From NCBI RefSeq assembly GCF_005503145.1, contig NZ_SCNV01000053.1, positions 1-61,252 of the forward strand: 61,252 bases of DNA, given 5' to 3'. Below are positions 23,861 through 33,180 of this stretch, piece by piece. The first letter of the stretch is position 1. Each line of letters opens with the position of its first letter. Under the pieces are notes generated by a model, which ran no database searches, had not been told where the DNA came from, and worked only from the letters and a program-made list of their open reading frames with translations. This stretch comes from Burkholderia sp. 4M9327F10. Its GTDB lineage: Bacteria > Pseudomonadota > Gammaproteobacteria > Burkholderiales > Burkholderiaceae. The position numbers and the translations under genes are program-made.

Positions 23861-24793
23861 TCAGCGCACTTCAGTCGCGCCCTTGCCCTTGTTCACGATG
23901 GTCAGCGCCGAGGCGATCATCGAGCTCATATTGGACAGATCGCCCGGCACGATCAGCGTGGTGCCCTGCTTCGCCACGTTGGCGAACGCGTTCACGTATT
24001 GTTCGGCCACCTTGAGGTTCACCGCCTCCATGCCGCCGGCCGACTGGATCGCCGCGGCGATCTTCTGGATAGCCTGGGAATTGGCTTCGGCCACCGCCAG
24101 AATCGCCGCGGCCTGCCCCTGCGCCTGATTGATGGCCGCCTGGCGCTCGCCCTCGGACTTCTGGATGGCCGCCTCGCGTCCACCCGAGGCGATATTGATC
24201 TGCTCCTGCTTGCGCCCTTCCGAGGCCGCGATCAGCGCGCGCTTCTCACGCTCCGCCGTGATCTGCGCCTGCATCGCATGAAGGATTTCCTTCGGCGGAG
24301 TGAGATCCTTGATTTCGTAGCGCAGCACTTTCACGCCCCAGTTCGACGCCGCTTCGTCGAGCGAGGAAACGATGCTGTGATTGATGAAGTCGCGCTCCTC
24401 GAAGGTTTTGTCGAGTTCGAGCTTGCCGATCACCGAGCGCAGCGTGGTCTGCGACAACTGCGTAATCGCAAACACGAAGTTGCTCGAACCATATGAGGCC
24501 TTCATTGGATCGGTGACCTGAAAATACAGCACGCCGTCCACCTGCAACTGGGTGTTGTCGCGCGTGATACAGACCTGGCTCGGCACGTCGAGCGGAATTT
24601 CCTTGAGCACGTGCTTGTAGGCGATGCGGTCGACGAACGGCACCACGAAGCTCAACCCCGGTGTAAGTGTGGCGTGATAGCGGCCAAGCCTCTCCATCAC
24701 CCACGCGTGCTGCTGCGGCACGATCTTGATGGTCTGCGCGGCAATCACAATGACGATGATGAGAAGCACTACCGCGACGATAGTCGAATCCAT
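23861..24793 (-). CDS. SPFH/stomatin-family membrane protein (QmcA-like)
   Basis: A 310-residue protein with an N-terminal membrane anchor (residues 4-22, VAVVLLIIVIVIAAQTIKIV), an SPFH/band 7 domain (about 22-190, QQHAWVMERLGRYHATLTPG) and a long Ala/Glu/Gln coiled coil. Members form membrane-microdomain scaffolds and affect protease and envelope quality control. The NfeD gene immediately upstream on the same strand is the classic partner of this subgroup, so the two probably form a membrane complex. The conserved tail VPGDLSNMSSMIASAL is typical of QmcA relatives. Confidence 0.93.
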   Translation of the reverse strand: MDSTIVAVVLLIIVIVIAAQTIKIVPQQHAWVMERLGRYHATLTPGLSFVVPFVDRIAYKHVLKEIPLDVPSQVCITRDNTQLQVDGVLYFQVTDPMKASYGSSNFVFAITQLSQTTLRSVIGKLELDKTFEERDFINHSIVSSLDEAASNWGVKVLRYEIKDLTPPKEILHAMQAQITAEREKRALIAASEGRKQEQINIASGGREAAIQKSEGERQAAINQAQGQAAAILAVAEANSQAIQKIAAAIQSAGGMEAVNLKVAEQYVNAFANVAKQGTTLIVPGDLSNMSSMIASALTIVNKGKGATEVR

Positions 24794-24820
24794 GGCTACT
24801 CCGATCTCTGGTTTGAATTG

Positions 24821-25405
24821 TTATGGTGCCTGGTGTGAATGGCCGGGCGAATGCGGGCCATCTGCGGGATTTTTTGCGGAACCGTCCGCGCTGCCCGTTG
24901 CAGGCCCGGTTGCGGGCCCGGCCCCTGGTCCGTTTGTAGTCCCGCTCGTAGTCCCGCTCCCAGCCCCGCTCGCAGGCCGCCTGCTCGCCACCACGACCAG
25001 CCGGCTGCCGTCCAGCGCGCTGATCTCATAGACCTGCGCATCCTCCGGCTCACCCGGCGCGAGTTCGACATCCCACGCGGCGCCGCGATAGCTGGCCCGC
25101 GCCCGCCGCTCGCGCCAGCCGGTCACGGTCAAAGTCTGACCGATGTCGAGATTCACGTCGGGATTGCGCGCGGCCACCTCGCGCTTTCTGCGGCCAAAGC
25201 GCGAGCGCCGCAGCAGCAACACGGCGACCAGCGCCACCACGGCCGCCAGCGCGAACTGCACGTCGGCATTGGCGCCGGCGAGGCGCGCGAGAGCAGCGGC
25301 CACGAAACCCAACGCGATCATCAACAGATAGAAGGTGCCGCTCATCAACTCCAGCACGATAAGCACGCCGGCCCCGATCCACCAGAACAGTCCACCAGGC
25401 GTCAC
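24821..25405 (-). CDS. NfeD family membrane protein with low-complexity tail
   Basis: A 194-residue partner of stomatin-family proteins. Two hydrophobic segments (LFWWIGAGVLIVLELMSGTF and a second around residues 45-65) precede an OB-fold NfeD domain (GQTLTVTGWRERRARASYRG, about 85-140). The GTG at 25405 is preferred because GGAGGT lies five bases before it. An upstream ATG at 25429 falls inside the terminator of ppsA. The last 50 residues are an imperfect GSGTT/GPATG repeat rich in Gly, Ser, Thr and Pro, unusual for the family and probably disordered. It is probably cotranscribed with the stomatin gene 27 bases downstream. Confidence 0.87.
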   Translation of the reverse strand: MTPGGLFWWIGAGVLIVLELMSGTFYLLMIALGFVAAALARLAGANADVQFALAAVVALVAVLLLRRSRFGRRKREVAARNPDVNLDIGQTLTVTGWRERRARASYRGAAWDVELAPGEPEDAQVYEISALDGSRLVVVASRRPASGAGSGTTSGTTNGPGAGPATGPATGSADGSAKNPADGPHSPGHSHQAP

Positions 25406-25423
25406 GTCGACCTCCACAAAGCA

Positions 25424-25450
25424 AAACACCCCGGATCTACCGAGGTGTTT
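25424..25450 (-). terminator. Rho-independent terminator after ppsA
   Basis: AAACACC..CGG / CCG..GGTGTTT around ATCTA with one mismatch, read on the minus strand and followed by TTGCTTTG, 78 bases beyond the ppsA stop. Confidence 0.7.
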
Positions 25451-25527
25451 ATAGCACGAAGCCGGTGCATTTTACCGTCCGGCACGGTCCACTTTGATGA
25501 ACCGCACCGTCCTGCGATGCGTAGTGC

Positions 25528-27933
25528 TTATTTTGTCGACGATTTAGCCAAAGCCTGCCACGTCTCGACAATCGTGTCCGGGTTCAGGGAGATCGACGCA
25601 ATGCCTTCGTCGGTCAGCCACTGTGCGAAATCCGGGTGATCCGACGGGCCCTGCCCGCAGATGCCGACGTACTTGTTCAGCCGCAGGCAGGTTTCAATCG
25701 CGCGCTTGAGCATGAACTTGACCGCCGGGTCGCGTTCGTCGAAATCGACTGCCAGCAGTTCCATGCCGGAGTCGCGGTCGAGGCCGAGCGTGAGCTGCGT
25801 GAGATCGTTCGAACCGATCGAGAAGCCGTCGAAGTACTGCAGGAATTCCTCGGCAAGGATCGCGTTCGACGGCACTTCGCACATCATGATCAGGCGCAGG
25901 CCCTTCTCGCCGCGCTTCAGGCCGAACTTCTCCAGCAGCCCGACCACGCGCTCCGCCTGCTTCAAGGTGCGCACGAACGGCACCATGATCTCGACGTTGT
26001 CGAGGCCCATCTCTTCGCGCACCTTCTTCAGCGCGATGCATTCCATCTGGAACGCTTCGGCGAAGTCGTCCGCGATGTAGCGCGAGGCGCCACGGAAACC
26101 GAGCATCGGGTTTTCTTCGTCCGGCTCGTAACGCGAACCGCCGATCAGTTTCTTGTACTCGTTCGACTTGAAGTCCGACAGACGCACGATGACGGGCTTC
26201 GGATAGAACGCCGCGGCGATCGTCGCGATACCTTCGGTCAGCTTGTCGACGTAGAACGCACGCGGCGATGCATGACCGCGCGCCACGCTCTCGACCGCCT
26301 TCTTCAGGTCCTGATCGATGTTCGGGTACTCCAGAATCGCCTTCGGGTGCACGCCGATGTTGTTGTTGATGATGAACTCGAGCCGCGCCAGCCCCACACC
26401 GCCGTTCGGCAGTTGCGAGAAGTCGAAGGCGAGCTGCGGGTTGCCCACGTTCATCATGATCTTCACCGGAATCGGCGGCAGTTCGCCGCGCTGGACTTCG
26501 GTGACTTCGGTTTCGAGCAGGCCGTCGTAAATCTTGCCTTCGTCGCCTTCCGCGCACGACACGGTAACCAGCGCGCCGTCCTTCAGCAGGTCGGTGGCGT
26601 CGCCGCAACCCACCACGGCCGGCACGCCCAGCTCACGCGCGATGATCGCCGCGTGGCAGGTACGCCCGCCGCGGTTCGTGACGATCGCCGAGGCGCGCTT
26701 CATCACCGGCTCCCAGTTCGGGTCGGTCATGTCGGCCACCAGCACGTCGCCCGGCTGCACACGGTCCATCTCCGACGGATCGTGAATCACGCGCACCGGA
26801 CCCGCGCCGATCTTCTGGCCGATAGCACGACCCGTAACGATGACCTGCGACTGGCCCTTCAGCTTGAAGCGCTGCTCGGCCTTGCCCGTCGCCTGGCTCT
26901 TCACCGTTTCCGGGCGCGCCTGCAGGATGAAGATCTTGCCGTCGCGGCCGTCCTTGCCCCACTCGATGTCCATCGGACGCTGGTAGTGCTTCTCGATGAT
27001 CACGGCGTACTTCGCCAGTTCGATCACGTCTTCGTCGGTAATCGAGAAGCGGTTACGCTGCTCGTGCGCCACGTCGACGGTCTTCACGCGGCCCGGCTCG
27101 CCCGGCTTGGTGAATTCCATCTTGATGAGCTTCGAGCCGATCGAGCGGCGGATGATCGGGTACTTGCCCTGTGCCAGCGTGGTCTTGAAGACGTAGAACT
27201 CGTCCGGATTGACGGCGCCCTGCACGACGGTTTCGCCGAGACCGTAGCTGGAGGTAATGAACACCGCGTCCTTGAAGCCGGATTCCGTGTCGAGCGTGAA
27301 CATCACGCCGGCCGCGCCGACGTCCGAGCGCACCATGCGCTGCACGCCCGCCGACAACGCGACTTCAGCGTGAGTGAAGCCCTTGTGGACGCGATACGAG
27401 ATCGCGCGGTCGTTGTACAGCGACGCGAACACGTGCTTCATGCGGTCGAGCACGTCCTCGACGCCGACCACGTTCAGGTAGCTTTCCTGCTGGCCCGCGA
27501 ACGACGCATCCGGCAAATCCTCTGCCGTAGCGGACGAACGGACTGCGAACGAAAGCTCTTCAGGCGAGCTGTTCTGGAGCGTGTCGAAACCCGCACGGAT
27601 GTCAGCCTCGAGTTGCGGCTGCAACGGTGCGTCGACGATCCACTGACGGATTTCCTTGCCCGCTTCGGCGAGCGCCTTCACGTCGTCGACGTCGAGCGTC
27701 TCGAGACGTTGGGCGATGCGTTCGGTGAGGTTGTTGTGATGGAGGAAATCACGGAATGCGAATGCCGTCGTGGCGAAACCGGTGGGCACCCGAACGCCTG
27801 CCTGGGCGAGTTGACTGATCATCTCGCCCAAGGACGCGTTCTTGCCGCCCACGATCTCTACATCGGTCATCCGCAACTGCTCGAACGGCACTACATACGC
27901 CTGGTCCTTTGCGACGTTAACTGCGTTAGTCAT
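25528..27933 (-). CDS. ppsA: Phosphoenolpyruvate synthase (pyruvate, water dikinase)
   Basis: An 801-residue gluconeogenic enzyme making PEP from pyruvate and ATP. The N-terminal ATP-grasp-like domain contains GGKNASLGEMISQLAQAGV; the swivelling phosphohistidine domain has the phosphorylated His in NRGGRTCHAAIIAREL; the C-terminal TIM barrel ends with the catalytic Cys in GICGQGPSDHPDF. The start MTNAVNVAKDQ at 27933 matches family length; the upstream in-frame ATG at 27996 would add 21 atypical residues. It is divergent from ppsR, which encodes its regulator. Confidence 0.96.
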   Translation of the reverse strand: MTNAVNVAKDQAYVVPFEQLRMTDVEIVGGKNASLGEMISQLAQAGVRVPTGFATTAFAFRDFLHHNNLTERIAQRLETLDVDDVKALAEAGKEIRQWIVDAPLQPQLEADIRAGFDTLQNSSPEELSFAVRSSATAEDLPDASFAGQQESYLNVVGVEDVLDRMKHVFASLYNDRAISYRVHKGFTHAEVALSAGVQRMVRSDVGAAGVMFTLDTESGFKDAVFITSSYGLGETVVQGAVNPDEFYVFKTTLAQGKYPIIRRSIGSKLIKMEFTKPGEPGRVKTVDVAHEQRNRFSITDEDVIELAKYAVIIEKHYQRPMDIEWGKDGRDGKIFILQARPETVKSQATGKAEQRFKLKGQSQVIVTGRAIGQKIGAGPVRVIHDPSEMDRVQPGDVLVADMTDPNWEPVMKRASAIVTNRGGRTCHAAIIARELGVPAVVGCGDATDLLKDGALVTVSCAEGDEGKIYDGLLETEVTEVQRGELPPIPVKIMMNVGNPQLAFDFSQLPNGGVGLARLEFIINNNIGVHPKAILEYPNIDQDLKKAVESVARGHASPRAFYVDKLTEGIATIAAAFYPKPVIVRLSDFKSNEYKKLIGGSRYEPDEENPMLGFRGASRYIADDFAEAFQMECIALKKVREEMGLDNVEIMVPFVRTLKQAERVVGLLEKFGLKRGEKGLRLIMMCEVPSNAILAEEFLQYFDGFSIGSNDLTQLTLGLDRDSGMELLAVDFDERDPAVKFMLKRAIETCLRLNKYVGICGQGPSDHPDFAQWLTDEGIASISLNPDTIVETWQALAKSSTK

Positions 27934-28599
27934 ACAAGCCCCTAAGTGTGGAAGAAATACACGGCTGTGCAAGTGGGCTTGGACGCGAGTGCTCATAAGA
28001 AAACGCCGGGCCTCTCCAAGTTTTCTTGGCCCCCTCGGGGGGCTGGCGCGTAGCGCCAGGTTGGGGGCTCTTCCTTGGAAGCACGTCTTTTGGACGATCT
28101 CACGTCTTGCACAACCTGTTAGATAAGCAATCGCCTGGCCGTGCGCACTGAAGCGTAATCAGCACGTGCTTAACCGGCCTCCCGCTTTTACAACCGCGCT
28201 GCCACGAAGCGCGCAAAAAGCACGACGAAGCCAACGGTTGGACGAAATTATTCAAATTCGCCGCAGGTTACCAGCAAAAAGCGGGGCGTTGACCGGGCGA
28301 TAAATGCGAGTTAAGCGCGGTTCGCCTGCAATTGCTTATCCAACAGGTTGCCGCTATTCTACCGTGCCGACTCCTGAAATGTGACTGTCGGACGAGAATT
28401 GCGCCTCGAAACGCGCCCCCGACCTGCCGTCGGGCTCTTCGCGAGGCCACGGCTGTCAAGGGTGCGCGAGCGGCGCCCACGGCGCGCCGCGCCGGTGCTC
28501 CTGTAGTTTGCGGTTAGCCACCGTACAGTGAGCCTCGGCGCGACGATGTTAGATTCGAGCGAAATTTCCCGCTCACGTTCCCTGCCCACTGCCCCACTG
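27934..28599. other. Long ppsA-ppsR intergenic region with a run of hairpins
   Basis: No gene is seen in these 666 bases. Four short stem-loops follow one another at 28016-28081: CCAAG/CTTGG, GCCCCC/GGGGGC (28029-28043), CTGGCG/CGCCAG (28043-28059) and CTTCC/GGAAG. They would lie in a ppsA leader if transcription starts upstream of them. They could equally be an interspersed palindromic repeat. The first 72 bases of an alternative ppsR start (GTG at 28528) are also within this stretch. Confidence 0.55.
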
Positions 28600-29415
28600 A
28601 TGCCGCCCACCGTATTCATCGTCTCCGACGGTACCGGGATCACTGCCGAAACCTTCGCGCATTCGATCCTCTCCCAGTTCGACCAGAAATTCCGCCTGGT
28701 GCGGGTCCCGTTTGTCGATTCGACCGAAAAAGCCTACGCGACGCTCGAGAAAATCAACGAAGCGACCCAGCAGGACGGCCGCCGGCCGATCGTCTTCACG
28801 ACGCTGGTCGACAGTTCGTCGAACAAGATCGTCAAAGGCTCGAATGCGCTGGTGCTGGACATGTTCCAGACCTTCGTCGAACCGCTCGAGCAGGAACTGG
28901 AGCTGAAGTCGAGCCACGCAATGGGCCGCGGCCACCAGAATGCGGACACGGAGGAGTACAAGAACCGTATCGAGGCGATCAATTTCTCGCTCGCCCACGA
29001 CGACGGTCAGTCGAACCGCAATCTGGCCGATGCAGACGTGATCCTGGTGGGCGTGTCGCGCAGCGGCAAGACGCCGACGAGCCTGTATCTGGCGATGCAG
29101 TACGGCGTGAAGGCAGCGAACTATCCGCTGATTCCGGAAGACTTCGAACGCGGCAAGCTGCCGACGCCGTTGCTGGCGCACCGGCCGAAGATGTTTGGAC
29201 TGTCGATCGATCCGCAGCGTCTGTCCGAGATCCGCAACGAGCGCCGGCCGGGCAGCAAGTACGCGGCGCCGGAAAACTGCCGTTACGAGATCAACGAAGC
29301 AGAAGCGATGATGCGGCGCGAGGGGATCAAATGGCTATCGTCGACGCACAAGTCGATCGAAGAGATTGCGACGACGATCCTGCAGGAAATCAAGCTGGAC
29401 CGGCCGTCGTATTGA
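28600..29415 (+). CDS. ppsR: PEP synthase regulatory protein (bifunctional kinase/pyrophosphorylase)
   Basis: A 271-residue DUF299-family protein that inactivates PEP synthase by ADP-dependent phosphorylation and reactivates it by phosphorolysis. PTVFIVSDGTGITAETFAHS opens the protein and GVSRSGKTPTSLYLAMQYG is the nucleotide-binding P-loop (near residue 150). The ATG at 28600 is chosen because the family begins with this motif. Earlier in-frame starts (28528 GTG, 28546 ATG) would add a short Ser/Arg-rich extension, and none of the three has a clear ribosome site. The divergent ppsA is its substrate gene. Confidence 0.93.
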   Translation: MPPTVFIVSDGTGITAETFAHSILSQFDQKFRLVRVPFVDSTEKAYATLEKINEATQQDGRRPIVFTTLVDSSSNKIVKGSNALVLDMFQTFVEPLEQELELKSSHAMGRGHQNADTEEYKNRIEAINFSLAHDDGQSNRNLADADVILVGVSRSGKTPTSLYLAMQYGVKAANYPLIPEDFERGKLPTPLLAHRPKMFGLSIDPQRLSEIRNERRPGSKYAAPENCRYEINEAEAMMRREGIKWLSSTHKSIEEIATTILQEIKLDRPSY

Positions 29416-29445
29416 GTCGGGTTTTAGTCAGGCGAGCGGCCGGCT

Positions 29446-30231
29446 TCAACGGCCGCCGCGCTGCTGGCGGCACTGCTCGAACAGGCACACGGCGGCAGCG
29501 GCCGCCACATTGAGCGATTCCATGCCGCCCGGCTGCGGAATCGTCACACGCAGCGTGACCGCATCGCGCCACGCCTGCGACACCCCTGCCCCCTCGTTGC
29601 CCATGACCCAGGCAAGCGGACCGGACAGGTCGCAATCGTAAAGCGCCTGAGCGCCATGCGAATCGGTAATCACCACCGGTACGGCAAGCCGCTCGATCAA
29701 GGTCTGCGGCTCCACATCCTCGTGAATCTCCAGCAGGAAGTGCGCTCCCATCCCGGAGCGCAGCACTTTCGACGACCACGCGTAAGCCGTTCCCGGCGCG
29801 CAAAACACCTGCTGAATGCCAGCGGCGGCCGCGCTGCGCAGAATCGAGCCGACATTGCCCGCGTCCTGCACGCCGTCGAGCACCACGCAAGTCTGTCCGA
29901 CCCGCTCCGGCAGCGGCGGCGCCAGCTTCTCGACCAGCAGCAGAATCCCCACCCCGTTCACCACATTCGACAACTGTCCGAACAAGGCATCCGGCAAGGT
30001 GACGATACGGCTCGCGTCGATGCGGGACACGATGGCCTGCGCCTCGTCGTGACGCAGCGCGCCTTCGGTGACAAGACAGGTTTCGGGCTGGCCGGCGACG
30101 TCCAGATAGGCGCTTGCGAGGTGAAACCCTTCGAGCAGCGCGTGGCCGCTGCGACGCTGCTGGTGCGTCGAGCCGGCGAGCGCCTTGAGGCGTTTGTAGA
30201 GCGGATTGTCCCGCGAGGTGATGGCTTTCAC
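29446..30231 (-). CDS. TrmH/SpoU-family RNA 2'-O-ribose methyltransferase
   Basis: A 261-residue SPOUT methyltransferase. An N-terminal substrate-binding domain (SRDNPLYKRLKALAGSTHQQ, as in RNA methylases with an L30e-like fold) precedes the knotted catalytic domain with its three motifs: GNVGSILRSAAAAGI, WVMGNEGAGVS and IPQPGGMESLNVAAAAAV. Target is a ribose in rRNA or tRNA; the exact nucleotide cannot be read from sequence. The start is a GTG. It follows rnhB on the same strand after a hairpin and converges with ppsR. Confidence 0.92.
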   Translation of the reverse strand: MKAITSRDNPLYKRLKALAGSTHQQRRSGHALLEGFHLASAYLDVAGQPETCLVTEGALRHDEAQAIVSRIDASRIVTLPDALFGQLSNVVNGVGILLLVEKLAPPLPERVGQTCVVLDGVQDAGNVGSILRSAAAAGIQQVFCAPGTAYAWSSKVLRSGMGAHFLLEIHEDVEPQTLIERLAVPVVITDSHGAQALYDCDLSGPLAWVMGNEGAGVSQAWRDAVTLRVTIPQPGGMESLNVAAAAAVCLFEQCRQQRGGR

Positions 30232-30268
30232 AGGCAGCGAAGACAGTGAGAATGTGAGAAAAGCAGGA

Positions 30269-30292
30269 TGAAGCGCCCGCGCGGGCGCTTCA
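30269..30292 (-). terminator. Hairpin downstream of rnhB
   Basis: A 24-base perfect palindrome with half-site TGAAGCGCCCGC lies 17 bases beyond the rnhB stop, with only a weak T-tract beyond. It probably ends or attenuates the long envelope operon before the SpoU gene. Confidence 0.55.
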
Positions 30293-30309
30293 GAAAAGCG
30301 CGTTATCGG

Positions 30310-31080
30310 CTAGCGGACCGATCCGGTCGATCTGGCCGATGCGCCCAGCGAATTCGACTCGTCGTCGACCCAGGCCGTCTCCACCACGGGCGGCAGCCGT
30401 GTCAGTTCGACGCCCGGCGCCGCCACGCGCCTGCCCATACGCAGATGCGCTTCGCGCACCGGCGCAAACGAGCGGCGATGATGCTCGCACGGTCCATGCT
30501 CGCGCAGCGCCGCCAGATGCTGCGGCGTGCCATAGCCGGAATGAGCGTCGAAGCCGTACACCGGGAAGCGCTGATGCAGCTCCAGCAGCATGCGGTCGCG
30601 CGTGACCTTGGCGAGAATCGACGCCGCCGAAATCGACTTGACCAGCGCATCGCCGCCAACAATCGCTTCGCTACGAATGCTCAGCACCGGGCAACGATTG
30701 CCGTCGATCTTCACGAGAGTCGGCACAACCGCGAGGCCTTCCACGGCGCGCTTCATCGCCAGCATGGTCGCGTGCAGGATATTGAGCGTGTCGATCTCTT
30801 CGACGGAAGCCGAAGCAATGCAATACGCCAGCGCGCGATCGACAATCTTGTCGTACAGCTCATCGCGCTTTCTGGCGGTGAGCGCTTTCGAATCGTCGAG
30901 ACCGCGAATCATCGGCTTCGACGGATCGAAAATCACCGCCGCAGCCACCACCGGGCCGGCCAACGGCCCGCGCCCGGCTTCGTCGACGCCGCAGACGATC
31001 TCGTCGGCGGCGTTGAAGTCAAAACCGGGTTGCTGCGCTGCCGCAGCGGACTTGCGCTCACGCACGCGGGCGCCGGTCAT
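30310..31080 (-). CDS. rnhB: Ribonuclease HII
   Basis: A 256-residue endonuclease that nicks RNA in RNA-DNA hybrids and at single ribonucleotides. Metal-binding motifs are VCGVDEAGRGPLAGPVV, LDDSKALTARKRDELY and the Asp in FDAHSGYGTP, with SISAASILAKVTRD between them. A 25-residue N-terminal and a longer C-terminal extension make it larger than the usual 200-215 residues. Its ATG overlaps the lpxB stop by four bases, so it is translationally coupled to lipid A synthesis, the conserved position in proteobacteria. Confidence 0.95.
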   Translation of the reverse strand: MTGARVRERKSAAAAQQPGFDFNAADEIVCGVDEAGRGPLAGPVVAAAVIFDPSKPMIRGLDDSKALTARKRDELYDKIVDRALAYCIASASVEEIDTLNILHATMLAMKRAVEGLAVVPTLVKIDGNRCPVLSIRSEAIVGGDALVKSISAASILAKVTRDRMLLELHQRFPVYGFDAHSGYGTPQHLAALREHGPCEHHRRSFAPVREAHLRMGRRVAAPGVELTRLPPVVETAWVDDESNSLGASARSTGSVR

Positions 31081-32246
31081 CGACGCCCCTTGCGCGTTTC
31101 GACGACGTTCGCCACCACTTCCGCGGCACGCTGGGCTGTGTTCTGCTTCAGCACGTGATGCATTTCCGTGAAAATTTCCGTCAGCGTGCGCCGGTTGGCT
31201 TCGTCGCGCAACTGTTTCAGGGTGGCATCGGCGAGCGCCTCGGGCGTCGCAAAGTGCTGCAGGATCTCCGGCACCACAAAGCGCCCAGCGAGGATGTTCG
31301 GCAGCCCCACATACGGCAGATAGCCCTGGCGCCGCATGATCTGACCTGTCAGCCAGGGCACCTTATAGGAAATCACCATCGGCTTCTTCAGCAGCGCGGC
31401 TTCCAGCGTCACCGTGCCGCTCTTGACGAGAATCGCGTCGGCGGCGGTCATCGCCACCTGCGACTGCCCTTCTATCAGCGTCAGCGCGAGGCCCGGACTG
31501 GCGTCCACCAGCGGCTGCAGCAGTTCGCGCAGCGCCGGCGTCGCCACCGGCATCACGAAGCGCACGCCAGGCTCGCGGTGCTGCATCAGCTCCATGGCCG
31601 CGAAGAAGGTCGGGCCGATCAGGTTGATTTCCGAGCGCCGGCTGCCGGGCAGCACGGCGATCACCGGCCCGCTTTCCGGCAGGCCGAGGGTACGGCGTGC
31701 GCCCAGCGTGTCGGGTTCGAGCGGAATTTCGTCGGCAAGCGGATGGCCCACGTACGACGCCGCCACGCCGGCCTTCTCCAGCAGCGCGGTTTCGAACGGA
31801 AACACGCACAGCATGTGATCGACCGCTTTGGCGATCTTCTTGATGCGCCCGCCGCGCCACGCCCAGATGGACGGGCAAACGAAGTGGATGGTCGGAATGT
31901 CGGCGTTGCGCAGCGAGTGTTCGAGGCCGAAGTTGAAGTCAGGCGCGTCGACGCCGATGAACGCGGCAGGCGGCTCGGCCAGCAACTGGCGTTTCAGCTC
32001 ATTGCGGATGCCGAGAATCTCGGGAATATGCCGCAGGGCTTCGACATAGCCGCGCACGGACAGCTTTTCCATCGGCCAGTGCGCGTCGAAACCGGTGGCG
32101 ATCATGCGCGGGCCACCGATGCCGTAATACTGGGTGCCGGCCGGCAGACGGCTCGCGAGGCCGTCGAGCAGGGACGCGGCCAGCAGATCGCCGGACGGCT
32201 CGCCGGCCACCATTGCAAGCCGTAGCGGACTGGGTTGCAGGGCCAT
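31077..32246 (-). CDS. lpxB: Lipid-A-disaccharide synthase
   Basis: A 389-residue GT19 glycosyltransferase joining UDP-2,3-diacylglucosamine and lipid X to the lipid A disaccharide at the inner membrane. AMVAGEPSGDLLAASLLDGL opens the N-terminal Rossmann domain, GIGGPRM follows, VLPGSRRSEI begins the donor half and TVTLEAALLKKPMVISYKVP is the conserved C-terminal block. It follows lpxA by three bases and overlaps rnhB. Confidence 0.97.
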   Translation of the reverse strand: MALQPSPLRLAMVAGEPSGDLLAASLLDGLASRLPAGTQYYGIGGPRMIATGFDAHWPMEKLSVRGYVEALRHIPEILGIRNELKRQLLAEPPAAFIGVDAPDFNFGLEHSLRNADIPTIHFVCPSIWAWRGGRIKKIAKAVDHMLCVFPFETALLEKAGVAASYVGHPLADEIPLEPDTLGARRTLGLPESGPVIAVLPGSRRSEINLIGPTFFAAMELMQHREPGVRFVMPVATPALRELLQPLVDASPGLALTLIEGQSQVAMTAADAILVKSGTVTLEAALLKKPMVISYKVPWLTGQIMRRQGYLPYVGLPNILAGRFVVPEILQHFATPEALADATLKQLRDEANRRTLTEIFTEMHHVLKQNTAQRAAEVVANVVETRKGRR

Positions 32247-32249
32247 CGG

Positions 32250-33038
32250 TTAGCGGATGATGCCGCGTTGCGACGCGACCACGAAGTCGACCAGCTCCTG
32301 CACCGCCGTATCGCCGTCGCCGCCGGCCGTTGCCAGCTCACGCAGTTGCACCTTGGCCTCTTCCAGCGACAGGCCGTTCTTGTACAGCAGGCGGTACGCC
32401 GCGCGCAGCGCCGAGATCGCGTCGGCGGAAAAGCCGCGCCGGCGCAGGCCTTCGACGTTGATGCCGTGCGGCTCCGCCTTGTTGCCCGCGGCAATCACGA
32501 ACGGCGGGATGTCCTGCACGAGTGCCGACGCGCCGCCCAGCATCGAATGCGCGCCGATGCGCACGTACTGATGCACACCCGACATGCCGCCGACGATCGC
32601 GTAGTCGCCGATCGTCACGTGGCCGGCCATCTGCGCGTTGCTCGACAGGATCACGTTGCTGCCCACGTGGCAGTCGTGACCGATGTGCACGTACGCCATG
32701 ATCCAGTTGTCGTCGCCGAGCGTGGTGACGCCCGCGTCCTGCACCGTGCCGGTGTGGATGGTGGTGAACTCGCGGATGGTATTGCGGTTGCCGATCACGA
32801 GCCGGGTAGGCTCGTCGCGGTACTTCATGTCCTGCGGCCGGCCACCGACCGATGCATAGTGACCAATGCGGTTTTCTTCGCCAATGGTCGTGTGACCTTC
32901 GATCACGCTGTGCGAGCCGACCGTCGTGCCCGCGCCGATGCTGACGTGCGGGCCGATAATGGCATACGGCCCGATTTCAACCGTTTCGTCGAGCTGCGCG
33001 CCCGGCTCGACGATTGCAGTGGGATGAATCCTGCTCAT
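32250..33038 (-). CDS. lpxA: UDP-N-acetylglucosamine acyltransferase
   Basis: A 262-residue left-handed beta-helix enzyme putting 3-hydroxyacyl from acyl-ACP onto UDP-GlcNAc, the first step of lipid A synthesis. Hexapeptide repeats run from SRIHPTAIVEPGAQLDETVE to about residue 185; the catalytic His lies in IMAYVHIGHDCHVGSN. The C-terminal helical domain contains GLRRRGFSADAISALRAAYR. Neighbours lpxD, fabZ and lpxB complete the early pathway. Confidence 0.97.
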   Translation of the reverse strand: MSRIHPTAIVEPGAQLDETVEIGPYAIIGPHVSIGAGTTVGSHSVIEGHTTIGEENRIGHYASVGGRPQDMKYRDEPTRLVIGNRNTIREFTTIHTGTVQDAGVTTLGDDNWIMAYVHIGHDCHVGSNVILSSNAQMAGHVTIGDYAIVGGMSGVHQYVRIGAHSMLGGASALVQDIPPFVIAAGNKAEPHGINVEGLRRRGFSADAISALRAAYRLLYKNGLSLEEAKVQLRELATAGGDGDTAVQELVDFVVASQRGIIR

Positions 33039-33180
33039 GCGACCTCGCTTCTGATTCTGTTGCGTTATCTGGATGCCGCGCCCGCGTGTGCCGCGTCGTC
33101 AGCGCTCCATTGCTGGCCGCCCCCCGGACGGATGCCCATGCGATGGACGTCCGCCAGCGCGCCAGCATTACCGGCCCAGC

